A stretch of 5,458 nucleotides of DNA, from the NCBI GenBank assembly GCA_012031455.1, contig JAAUTM010000131.1, positions 1-5,458 of the forward strand. Direction: 5' to 3'. The position numbers and the translations under genes were made by a program. Position 1 is the first letter of the stretch. The number at the start of each line of letters is the position of its first letter. The notes below the pieces were generated by a model. That model was not told the DNA's origin. It was given only the letters and a program-made list of their open reading frames with translations, and did not search any database. This DNA is from Phycisphaerales bacterium (GTDB lineage: Bacteria; Planctomycetota; Phycisphaerae; Phycisphaerales; Phycisphaeraceae). Below are positions 1 to 5,458 of the stretch, piece by piece.

Positions 1-69
1 TGTGGACCATGTCTTTCTCATTCGAATAAATCTAAGCAAAACAGGCTGCTCATGTATCGGTCACCCTCG

Positions 70-675
70 TTATTGTACTGAGTTCATAGGGCGATTTTTA
101 ATGATGCGGGCCGGGTTACCCGCCACGATGACACCGGGGGGGACATCCTTCATCACCACCGCCCGGGCACCGACGATGGAATTGTCGCCAATGGTGACCC
201 CCGGACCGATGAATGCCCCGGCACAGAGCCATACCCCCGAGCCTATGGTGATGGTCGAGCGTATCAGCGGCAAATCCGGCTGGGTGTAATCATGTGTGCC
301 TGCACACAGGTAAACATCCTGTGAGACCACGGTTTGCTCGCCGATGGTCACCTGGCCAAGGTTGTACACCACCACGCCATCGCTGAGCATCGAGTACCTG
401 CCCATCGTGAGCAGCCAGGGATGTTGCACGAAAGTACTGGCCTTGGTGCCGCTGATAGAATCGAGCTTGGCACCAAACAATCGCAACCAGAGTCTTCGCC
501 AGCCATGGGCACGTCGGGGGCTGAACCGGATCATGAGCCGTTGGACCCATTCCCACAAGGCTCGGCGGACATAAAAACTCAAAGGGTACGGGTACGATTG
601 ACAGCGTTCCAACTGATGAAAAATGATGCGGGAGCCTGCGGCGGAAGAGTCGTGGTGAGCATCGGGTTCGGTCAT
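70..675 (-). CDS. WcaF-like hexapeptide-repeat acyltransferase
   Basis: This is a 201-residue protein of the left-handed beta-helix acyltransferase family, closest in layout to the colanic-acid acetyltransferase WcaF. It probably moves an acetyl group from acetyl-CoA to a sugar hydroxyl of a surface polysaccharide, in the cytoplasm. The N-terminal third is an Arg/Trp-rich helical segment ending in RLFGAK (residues 65-70), as in WcaF. From about residue 85 come hexapeptide turns (VTIGEQ, ITIGSG, VTIGDN). The expected catalytic His is H128 in GTHDY, and the C-terminal VAGNPAR motif lies at 184-190. Length matches the family. The open frame extends far upstream, antisense to the epimerase gene, but homology begins only after the Met at 673-675, so that start was chosen. 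No clear Shine-Dalgarno precedes it. It is divergent from the epimerase and glycosyltransferase genes, which supports a polysaccharide role. The acceptor sugar cannot be read from the sequence. Confidence 0.88.
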   Translation of the reverse strand: MTEPDAHHDSSAAGSRIIFHQLERCQSYPYPLSFYVRRALWEWVQRLMIRFSPRRAHGWRRLWLRLFGAKLDSISGTKASTFVQHPWLLTMGRYSMLSDGVVVYNLGQVTIGEQTVVSQDVYLCAGTHDYTQPDLPLIRSTITIGSGVWLCAGAFIGPGVTIGDNSIVGARAVVMKDVPPGVIVAGNPARIIKNRPMNSVQ

Positions 676-756
676 GGTTTTATGATACCAGTGGTTGAGT
701 TGATAAAGTACCACTTTCGTCTCGGAAGTGAGCGCAGTCCAAAAGGGAGTGCTCGG
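676..756. promoter_or_regulatory. Divergent intergenic region, probable two-way promoter region
   Basis: These 81 bases separate the start codons of the minus-strand acyltransferase and the plus-strand epimerase, so promoters for both probably lie here or just inside the genes. On the minus strand TATCAT (682-687) resembles a -10 box but lies only 6 bases before the ATG. On the plus strand TATGAT (681-686) also resembles a -10 box. Neither has a good -35 partner at the usual spacing. A short inverted repeat, CACTT (712-716) with AAGTG (726-730) and a 9-base loop, could be an operator half-site pair but is too short to be convincing. The regulatory role is inferred from position. Confidence 0.35.
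745..749 (+). promoter_or_regulatory. Ribosome binding site of the epimerase gene
   Basis: GGGAG lies 7 bases before the ATG at 757. It decides the start, because the same frame is open back to 334 with an upstream Met, and the Rossmann motif begins only a few residues after the chosen Met. Confidence 0.7.
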
Positions 757-1809
757 ATGCAACTTCTCATCACCGGCAGCAGCGGACTTATCGGTTCGGA
801 AGCAGTGGTTTATTTTGACCGCATGGGATTTGCTGTCACCGGGGTGGACAACAACATGCGAGCCGACTTTTTCGGCCCCAAAGGCGACACAACCTGGAAC
901 CAGCAGCGATTGCTTTCCGAGTGCAAAAACTTTCAACATCAGACACTGGACATTCGTGATCGTCAGGCGATGGATACGTTGTTCACTCGGCGCACGTTTG
1001 ACCTGATCATTCACGCAGCCGCCCAGCCCAGCCATGATCTGGCAGCCAAGCGTCCGCTGGATGATTTTGATGTCAATGCGGGAGGTACGCTGAACCTTCT
1101 CGAAGCCTGCCGGCAGCACTGCCCGGAGGCGGTGTTCATTTACATGAGCACCAACAAGGTCTATGGCGATGGCCCCAATCACATTCCCCTCAAGGAACTG
1201 GACACCCGCTGGGATTACGCTGACGCAAGGTATGAACATGGCATCGCGGAGGATTTTCCTGTCGATCAATGTCTGCATTCGCTTTTTGGGGTTTCCAAAC
1301 TGGCTGCGGATGTGATGGTGCAGGAATATGGGCGATACTTCGGCATGAAGACCGGGGTCTTTCGTGGTGGGTGTCTGACCGGCCCGCATCATTCCGGCGT
1401 GGAATTGCACGGATTCCTCAATTACCTGATGAGCGTGGCCATGCGTCAGGGGACGTACACCGTGTTCGGGTACAAGGGCAAGCAGGTGCGTGATCAGATT
1501 CACAGCCACGATGTGATCGAGGCTTTCTGGAAGTTTGCTCAGAAACCGCGTCCCGGTGAGGTGTACAACCTGGGCGGTGGTAAAGGCAATGCGGCCAGTC
1601 TGCTTGAATGCGTGGAGATGATTGATAAGCAGACAGGCAGGCGTCCGCAACTGGTGTATCAGGAACAGAACCGCATCGGCGATCACATTTGCTATTACTC
1701 GGATTTGCGTAAACTTCAGGCTCATTACCCGGACTGGAAACTGACTTATACCTTGCCGCAGATCATTGCGGAGATGGCGGACAAAATGTCCCGTGCAAGC
1801 CGGTTTTAA
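757..1809 (+). CDS. NAD-dependent epimerase/dehydratase (CDP-paratose 2-epimerase-like)
   Basis: This 350-residue extended short-chain dehydrogenase/reductase probably remodels a nucleotide-activated sugar in the cytoplasm with bound NAD(H). The NAD-binding glycine motif GSSGLIG is at residues 7-13, with a D at 31 after the second strand that favours NAD over NADP. HAAAQ (86-90), STNKVYG (131-137) and GKQVRD (241-246) match the CDP-paratose/tyvelose 2-epimerase branch (RfbE/Tyv). Where SDRs carry the catalytic YxxxK, this protein has FGVSK (177-181): Lys is kept but Tyr is Phe. The C-terminal substrate domain contains VYNLGGG (269-275). The start follows a GGGAG ribosome binding site. The glycosyltransferase gene begins 16 bases after the stop, so the two are likely one operon. 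I am sure of the superfamily, fairly sure of the branch, and do not know the substrate; GDP- or UDP-sugars are possible. Confidence 0.88.
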   Translation: MQLLITGSSGLIGSEAVVYFDRMGFAVTGVDNNMRADFFGPKGDTTWNQQRLLSECKNFQHQTLDIRDRQAMDTLFTRRTFDLIIHAAAQPSHDLAAKRPLDDFDVNAGGTLNLLEACRQHCPEAVFIYMSTNKVYGDGPNHIPLKELDTRWDYADARYEHGIAEDFPVDQCLHSLFGVSKLAADVMVQEYGRYFGMKTGVFRGGCLTGPHHSGVELHGFLNYLMSVAMRQGTYTVFGYKGKQVRDQIHSHDVIEAFWKFAQKPRPGEVYNLGGGKGNAASLLECVEMIDKQTGRRPQLVYQEQNRIGDHICYYSDLRKLQAHYPDWKLTYTLPQIIAEMADKMSRASRF

Positions 1810-1825
1810 ATATGAAGGCTGATTC

Positions 1826-3046
1826 ATGCGCGAAAAAACACTACTGGTCATTAGTCAGGTATATCTGCCGGACCCGGCGGCAGTGGGGCAGTACTTGCAC
1901 GATGTAGCGGTGGCCATGGTGGAGCGCGGGTTTGCGGTCACTGTCATTACCAGTGACCGGGGTTATGACGATCCGACTCAGCGTTTTGCCAAGCATGAAA
2001 TCCGTGATGGGGTGAACATTCACAGAGTAGGGTTTTCTTCCACCGGAAAAAAAACCATTGCTACGCGATTAATTGGACAGTTTGCGTTTTTATTTCAGGC
2101 CACCTTGCGAGGGCTGAGCATCGGCAAACTAGCGGGAGTGATGATCAGCACTTCGCCCCCAATGGCAGCGCTGGCGGCACTGGTGATTCATGCGGTACGA
2201 CGAATCCCGATCAAGTTCTGGCTGATGGATTTAAACCCCGATCAGGCAGTGGCGATGGGCAAAGTCCGGGCTGGCTCGCTACCAGTGAAAATGTTCGACT
2301 GGCTCAACCGCAGACTCTATCGCAGCGCAGCAGACGTAATCGTGCTGGATCGTTTCATGGCAGAGCGAGTCAATGCCAAGCTGAACATTCCGAGCAAAAT
2401 CACCGTGCTGCCAACCTGGCCGCTGGAAACACACCTGGACCCGGTGGCTCATGAGCTTAATCCTTTTCGCAAGGCTCATGGCTTGCTGAATAAGTTTGTA
2501 TTCATGTATAGCGGAAACATGAGTGTGGCTTCCCCGTTATCAACGCTTTTACAGGCGGCAATGAAATTACGCGATCACCCGGAATCCACTTCATGTTCAT
2601 CGGGGGAGGGTTGGGACGCAGAGAAGTGGAGGCGGTACTCAAGGGAGCATAAACCGACCAACATTACACTGCTGCCCTATCAGCCGTTGGAACAGTTGCG
2701 GTATTCATTGTCTGCGGCGGATGTGCATATGGTCACACTCGGCGACAACATGGTGGGCATCATTCATCCCTGCAAGGTGTATGGGGCCTTGGCGGTGGCA
2801 CGACCGATATTGTTTTGTGGGCCGGAGCCTTCACATATCAGTGAATTAATCACTGACCACAAGCTGGGTTGGCAGGTGCGGCACGGGGATGTGGAAGGCT
2901 GTGTGCAAAAGATGCTTGCTCTGGCACAAACTCCGACCCACGATTTACAGGCCATGGGCCAGGCAGGTCGAGAGCTGGTGGCAAACCAACTGGGCAAGCA
3001 GCAACTCGGGGGCAGAATGGGTGACGTTCTGGCGCGGGGTTTATAG
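1826..3046 (+). CDS. Family 4 glycosyltransferase (WcaI-like), with internal frame-scrambled patch
   Basis: This 406-residue GT-B glycosyltransferase is predicted to transfer a sugar from a nucleotide donor to a growing lipid-linked glycan at the cytoplasmic membrane face. The N-terminal acceptor domain opens with VISQVYLPDPAAVGQYL (residues 8-24), typical of WcaI-like proteins, followed by RGYDDP (45-50) and FWLMDLNPDQ (131-140). The donor domain begins near 225 with FVFMYSGN and includes LPYQPLEQLRYSLSAAD (283-299) and GIIHPCKVYGALAVARPILF (311-330), the usual nucleotide-sugar region. GAAGG at 1814-1818 is a well-spaced ribosome binding site, 7 bases from the ATG. Residues 254-273 do not resemble the family, whereas the neighbouring frame of the same bases encodes the expected strand and glycine loop; see the separate entry. 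It probably forms an operon with the epimerase upstream. Donor and acceptor are unknown. Confidence 0.9.
   Translation: MREKTLLVISQVYLPDPAAVGQYLHDVAVAMVERGFAVTVITSDRGYDDPTQRFAKHEIRDGVNIHRVGFSSTGKKTIATRLIGQFAFLFQATLRGLSIGKLAGVMISTSPPMAALAALVIHAVRRIPIKFWLMDLNPDQAVAMGKVRAGSLPVKMFDWLNRRLYRSAADVIVLDRFMAERVNAKLNIPSKITVLPTWPLETHLDPVAHELNPFRKAHGLLNKFVFMYSGNMSVASPLSTLLQAAMKLRDHPESTSCSSGEGWDAEKWRRYSREHKPTNITLLPYQPLEQLRYSLSAADVHMVTLGDNMVGIIHPCKVYGALAVARPILFCGPEPSHISELITDHKLGWQVRHGDVEGCVQKMLALAQTPTHDLQAMGQAGRELVANQLGKQQLGGRMGDVLARGL
2582..2647 (+). other. Pair of compensating frameshifts inside the glycosyltransferase gene
   Basis: Read in the gene's frame, 2585-2644 gives the atypical residues STSCSSGEGW and then DAEKWRRYSR. 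Read in the frame starting at 2590, the same bases give FMFIGGGLGRREVEAVLK, which fits the GT4 donor-domain strand and glycine loop, and this frame hits TAA at 2650. A missing A in GAATCC (2582-2587; GAAATCC would give EIHFMFIGGG) and an extra G in AAGGGAG (2641-2647; AAGGAG would give VLKEHKPTN) restore one continuous typical protein. The frames are seen directly; which bases are wrong is inferred. Confidence 0.75.
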
Positions 3047-3101
3047 CGACAGTCATTGACAACGCGCTTGAATCATCCCCGCTGGCGCGGTACGGTAGGA
3101 C

Positions 3102-4067
3102 ATGCCCAACGAATCCAACAGCACGCAGGAATTGCTCATCTCCGCAGGCTCCAAGTCTCAGGAAAGCGAGTTTTTCAACCCTGTACCCCCCGGGTATGTC
3201 AAGGGGCGGCACCGCTATGTGGCTGTCTTTGGCACGGTGATGTCAGGACTCGGTAAAGGCATTTTCTCCAGTTCTCTTGCCAAGCTTCTCAAAGATAAAG
3301 GTCTGTCCATCGCCCCCATCAAAATGGAGGGCTACCTCAACATTGATTCGGGCACGCTCAACCCCTATCGCCACGGGGAAGTGTTCGTGCTCGACGATGG
3401 TCTGGAAACAGACATGGACCTGGGCACCTACGAGCGCCTGCTGGATCAGAATCTGACCCGCGACAACTACACCACCAGCGGACAGATTTTCAGAGGTGTG
3501 CTCGACAAGGAACGCCATGGCGGGTACCTGGGTCGGGATGTGCAGATGATTCCGCATGTCACCGGTGAAGTGAAATACATGCTGCGCGAACTGGCGGTCA
3601 AGCAAAACGCAGATGTGGTGTTTGTCGAAGTTGGCGGAACCGTGGGCGATTATGAAAACGGGTTTTATATCGAAGCCCTTCGCGAACTTGCCTTTGAAGA
3701 GGAACCCGGCAGCGTCTGCTTCGTGGCCCTGACGTATGTGATCGAGCCACAGGCTCTGGGGGAGCAGAAGTCCAAGGCCGCCCAGCTTGGTTTGAAAAAA
3801 TTACTCGAAGCAGGCATCCAGCCCAACATCATCGCCTGCCGGGCCAAGAACCCGGTGACCCCCACGGTGATGCAGAAGATCGCCATGTTCAGCAACGTGC
3901 CGCTGCGCCGGGTGGTGAGCATGCACGACCGCACCAGCATTTACACCATTCCCGATTCGCTGCGTGAAAGCGGGCTGGACCGGGAGGTGCTCACCATTTT
4001 GAATCTGCATGAACGGGTGAATCAGCTTCACGAGGATCAGCAGCGTGAGCTTTGGCGAGGTTTGTGA
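3102..4067 (+). CDS. pyrG: CTP synthase, N-terminal synthetase domain (fragment 1 of pyrG)
   Basis: This 321-residue frame holds the complete ATP/UTP-binding synthetase domain. Visible motifs are FGTVMSGLGKG (43-53, with P-loop Lys52), IKMEGYLN (73-80), HGEVFVLDDG (91-100), ETDMDLGTYER (102-112, metal ligand D106), VEVGGTVGD (175-183, metal ligand E176) and SIYTIP (279-284). Two sites depart from the norm: KxDPYIN is KMEGYLN, and the UTP/CTP-contacting KTKPTQHS is KSKAAQLG (223-230). Residues 1-38 extend beyond the usual start. The ATG at 3102 is the first possible start, because an in-frame TAG lies at 3096-3098, but the AGGA before it (3097-3100) is only one base away, which is unusually close. 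The frame ends in TGA at 4065-4067, in the linker before the amidotransferase domain, just where the protein continues in the next frame. Confidence 0.9.
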   Translation: MPNESNSTQELLISAGSKSQESEFFNPVPPGYVKGRHRYVAVFGTVMSGLGKGIFSSSLAKLLKDKGLSIAPIKMEGYLNIDSGTLNPYRHGEVFVLDDGLETDMDLGTYERLLDQNLTRDNYTTSGQIFRGVLDKERHGGYLGRDVQMIPHVTGEVKYMLRELAVKQNADVVFVEVGGTVGDYENGFYIEALRELAFEEEPGSVCFVALTYVIEPQALGEQKSKAAQLGLKKLLEAGIQPNIIACRAKNPVTPTVMQKIAMFSNVPLRRVVSMHDRTSIYTIPDSLRESGLDREVLTILNLHERVNQLHEDQQRELWRGL

Positions 4068-4395
4068 CCGCATCACCGCCCGCAAAAAATTCGCCGTGCA
4101 GGTGGGCATCACCGGCAAGTATGCCGCCTTGCGCGATGCCTACGCCTCGATCGACAAGGCATTGGAACATGCTGGCACGCACCTTTCCGCTGATGTGAAC
4201 ATCAAATGGATCGACACCATCAGCATGGACCCGTTGCAGGCCCCGCGCATGCTCGAAGGGCTGGATGGGGTGATCGTTCCGGGGGGCTTCGGCTCCCGTG
4301 GCACGGAGGGGAAAATCGCCTGCATCCGTCATTGCCGTGAGAATAAAATTCCTTTTCTGGGCATTCTGCTTCGGATTTCAGATGGCGGTGATTGA
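4045..4395 (+). CDS. pyrG: CTP synthase, first half of the glutamine amidotransferase domain (fragment 2 of pyrG)
   Basis: The homologous part runs from about 4057 to 4362; the GTG at 4045 is only a formal start and is probably not used. It encodes the beginning of the class I glutaminase domain that releases ammonia from glutamine. VGITGKY (GKY at residues 338-340 of the joined protein), LRDAYAS, VNIKWID, LDGVIVPGGFGSRGTEGK (oxyanion loop) and ENKIPFLGI lead straight up to the nucleophile elbow. Beyond GI the frame gives LLRISDGGD and stops, instead of the expected G-I-C-x-G-x-Q, because the frame shifts at 4363-4366. Alone it would lack the nucleophile Cys and the His/Glu pair, so it could not be a working glutaminase. 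Confidence 0.8.
   Translation: MSFGEVCDRITARKKFAVQVGITGKYAALRDAYASIDKALEHAGTHLSADVNIKWIDTISMDPLQAPRMLEGLDGVIVPGGFGSRGTEGKIACIRHCRENKIPFLGILLRISDGGD
4056..4064 (+). other. pyrG: First frameshift in pyrG (net +1)
   Basis: The synthetase-domain frame reads ELWRGL then stop. The frame one base further on reads GEVCDRITARKKF and continues into the amidotransferase domain. An extra T in the TTT at 4061-4063, giving ELWRGCDRIT, or an extra base at 4056-4058 would join them. The switch is certain to within a few codons; the exact base is not. Confidence 0.75.
4363..4366 (+). other. pyrG: Second frameshift in pyrG (net +1), beside the nucleophile codon
   Basis: The bases GGC ATTC TGC TTC GGA encode the nucleophile elbow G-I-C-F-G if one base of ATTC is removed. 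The upstream frame reads GILLRI here, and the downstream frame supplies CFGFQMAVIEF from TGC at 4367-4369. The position is therefore fixed to one or two bases. Confidence 0.85.
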
Positions 4396-4939
4396 ATTCG
4401 CCCGTCATGTGAGTCTGCTGTCCGGGGCCAACACCACGGAAGTGGATCCGCAGACGCCGTATCCGGTGATCGACCTTTTGCCGGAGCAGAAAGCCATCGA
4501 AGGCTTGGGCGGCAACATGCGCCTGGGCGGGCAGGATGTACTCGTCAAGCCTCACACCCTGGCATCGTTTCTGTTTGTTGAACACCGCCTGGATACCGGG
4601 GGCATCGGCTCCGAGGAGTTCACGATTCGTGAAAGGTTCCGGCATCGTTACGAAGTCAATCCCTCGCAGATCACAAAACTTGAGGATAAAGGGATGGTGT
4701 TTTCAGGGCGACATCCCATCCATCCGATCATGCAGATTATGGAATTGCCCGGCCACATGCACCCCTACTTCATCGCCGCCCAGTTCCACCCCGAACTCAC
4801 CAGCAGGCCGCTGCAACCGCAGCCGATGTTTGTGGGATTGATCGCTGCCGCCATCCGTCACGCCCACCCGCAGACCCCGGCCCACGAAATCACCGACCGC
4901 TGGCTAATGGCAGCAGGCACTACGCTGGCCGGAACCTGA
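4367..4939 (+). CDS. pyrG: CTP synthase, C-terminal part with the catalytic triad (fragment 3 of pyrG)
   Basis: This part completes the class I amidotransferase domain. It begins with CFGFQMAVIEFARHV, whose Cys (residue 422 of the joined protein) is the expected nucleophile. It continues with ANTTEVDP, PVIDLLPEQK, GGNMRLGG and RERFRHRYEVNP, a CTP synthase hallmark, and ends with MELPGHMHPYFIAAQFHPEL, where H562 and E564 complete the triad. A loop of about a dozen residues before RERF (containing RLDTGGIGSEEF) is longer than in E. coli PyrG. The frame is open upstream to a GTG at 4298, but that stretch does not resemble the family; an ATG at 4382 would remove the Cys. No start here looks natural, which supports reading it as the tail of the upstream fragments. 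Confidence 0.87.
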   Translation, partial: CFGFQMAVIEFARHVSLLSGANTTEVDPQTPYPVIDLLPEQKAIEGLGGNMRLGGQDVLVKPHTLASFLFVEHRLDTGGIGSEEFTIRERFRHRYEVNPSQITKLEDKGMVFSGRHPIHPIMQIMELPGHMHPYFIAAQFHPELTSRPLQPQPMFVGLIAAAIRHAHPQTPAHEITDRWLMAAGTTLAGT

Positions 4940-4995
4940 GCAACATTGCCCGCAGCAGGCCGCATGGTCAATCATAAACTGATGCAGAACCCTCC

Positions 4996-5458
4996 ATGAG
5001 TGAGCTTATCACCGAAATACTGGAAGCCACGCGTTATCCGCAGACCCTGCATGCGATGATGGTGCATCTGCCCATCGCCATCGGAATACTTGGGCCGTTG
5101 CTCACGCTCTGGCTGATCATGAGCAAAGGCAAATCGGAATCGGTGCGCTGGCTGGTGGTGACTGTGTACGCATTGGGGGTGGTCAGTGCGGTGCTGGCCA
5201 TGCAATCGGGACATGCTGCCGCCGAGCAGGCTGGCGTCACCGGGCAGGTGGCCATGGCCGTGCACGAACACGAGGAAATGGGGGAAAAAGCATGGGCGTT
5301 TTTCGCAGCCTGTGCCACGCTCATCGCACTTTCAAGCATTCCCTGGAGGCCGATGCGCTGGGGCGGAATGATCCTCGGTCTGCTGCTGAGCCTGTTCACC
5401 TTCGCCTGGATCGCCGTCGCCGGCCACCTTGGCGGCATGCTTGTCTATGAACACGGGG
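4996..5458 (+). CDS. DUF2231-type four-helix membrane protein, 3' end outside the window
   Basis: The visible 154 residues have no stop before the window ends. Four hydrophobic segments fall at about 20-43, 50-70, 98-115 and 122-143. The pattern LHAMMVHLPIAIGIL (18-32) near the N-terminus and GHLGGMLVYEHG (143-154) at the cut matches DUF2231 proteins, whose conserved His residues in HPxxVHFP- and GGxLVYxHG-like motifs could bind heme or metal; that is inference, as the family's function is not established. Further His residues sit at the membrane edges (H73, H90, H92). In planctomycetes such domains can, as I recall, precede cytochrome c-like regions, so the missing part may be larger than one more helix. 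The start at 4996 has no clear Shine-Dalgarno. A five-codon ATG frame (4982-4999) overlaps it. The gene follows pyrG by 56 bases on the same strand, with no recognisable terminator between. Confidence 0.75.
   Translation, partial: MSELITEILEATRYPQTLHAMMVHLPIAIGILGPLLTLWLIMSKGKSESVRWLVVTVYALGVVSAVLAMQSGHAAAEQAGVTGQVAMAVHEHEEMGEKAWAFFAACATLIALSSIPWRPMRWGGMILGLLLSLFTFAWIAVAGHLGGMLVYEHG

Larger units (their letters stand above)
3102..4939 (+). pseudogene. pyrG: pyrG locus: CTP synthase spread over three frames
   Basis: Taken together, three consecutive frames encode one CTP synthase, which aminates UTP to CTP with ATP and glutamine in the cytoplasm. Removing one base near 4056-4064 and one at 4363-4366 gives a continuous 611-residue protein. 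That is longer than the roughly 545 of E. coli PyrG, mainly because of an N-terminal extension of about 34 residues and an extra loop in the amidotransferase domain. All catalytic landmarks are present once the frames are joined: P-loop GLGKG, metal-binding D106 and E176, oxyanion loop PGGFG (393-397), nucleophile Cys422, and H562/E564 in FHPE. As given, no single frame yields a working enzyme. The gene is normally essential, so sequence error is at least as likely as true inactivation. It lies 55 bases after the glycosyltransferase gene and may have its own promoter. Confidence 0.85.

Noticed and set aside
1..21. Possible start of another minus-strand gene (ATG at 19-21, reading MRKTWST off the edge)
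   Set aside because: Seven codons without a Shine-Dalgarno cannot be judged. Positions 22-69 hold nothing else recognisable.
334..756. Upstream in-frame extension of the epimerase to an ATG at 334
   Set aside because: It overlaps the acyltransferase on the other strand, and both the ribosome binding site and the Rossmann motif point to 757.
676..1851. Minus-strand frame continuous with the acyltransferase, running antisense across the whole epimerase gene (to 1851)
   Set aside because: The translation upstream of the Met at 673-675 resembles no family I know, and the plus strand carries an unmistakable epimerase. It is a shadow of codon bias.
3056..3061. Perfect TTGACA -35 box before pyrG
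   Set aside because: No -10-like hexamer lies 16-18 bases downstream (the sequence there is GC-rich), so a promoter cannot be supported from this alone.
4045..4395. The pyrG pieces as separate, naturally split subunits
   Set aside because: The second break falls inside the nucleophile elbow motif, and the later fragments lack natural starts. Domain splitting by design would not cut there.
4982..4999. Five-codon upstream frame (MQNPP) overlapping the start of the DUF2231 gene
   Set aside because: It has no ribosome binding site or attenuator-like structure; such short frames occur by chance.

Overview
The window (5458 bp, moderately GC-rich) looks like the edge of a surface-polysaccharide locus from a Gram-negative-type bacterium, followed by a nucleotide-metabolism gene and a membrane-protein gene. 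The style of the glycosyltransferase, the variant CTP synthase and the DUF2231 protein suggest a planctomycete or other PVC-group bacterium. That placement rests on memory of family sequences and is tentative.

Layout. On the minus strand, 70-675 encodes a left-handed beta-helix (hexapeptide) acyltransferase resembling the colanic-acid acetyltransferase WcaF. It is separated by an 81-bp divergent intergenic region from two plus-strand genes 16 bp apart, probably co-transcribed: an NAD(P)-dependent sugar-nucleotide epimerase related to CDP-paratose/tyvelose 2-epimerase (757-1809) and a GT-B family 4 glycosyltransferase (1826-3046). Together the three would make, transfer and O-acetylate a sugar of a capsule, exopolysaccharide or O-antigen. 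After 55 bp comes pyrG, encoding CTP synthase (3102-4939), broken into three reading frames. After 56 more bp a four-helix DUF2231 membrane protein starts at 4996 and runs off the window.

The most notable observation is a set of four single-base frame disturbances between about 2580 and 4370. Two are compensating and scramble 20 residues of the glycosyltransferase, exactly where the next frame encodes the expected FMFIGGG strand-loop. Two net +1 shifts split pyrG, the second immediately before the codon of the glutaminase nucleophile cysteine. The flanking genes read cleanly. Because CTP synthase is normally essential, sequencing or assembly indels are the simplest explanation; real decay of a dispensable copy is the alternative. 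The CTP synthase is also divergent at motifs normally near-invariant: KSKAAQ replaces the UTP/CTP-binding KTKPTQ, and KMEGY replaces KxDPY. The epimerase has Phe where the SDR catalytic Tyr is expected.

I found no mobile element, CRISPR array, tRNA or rRNA, and no convincing new multi-gene system.
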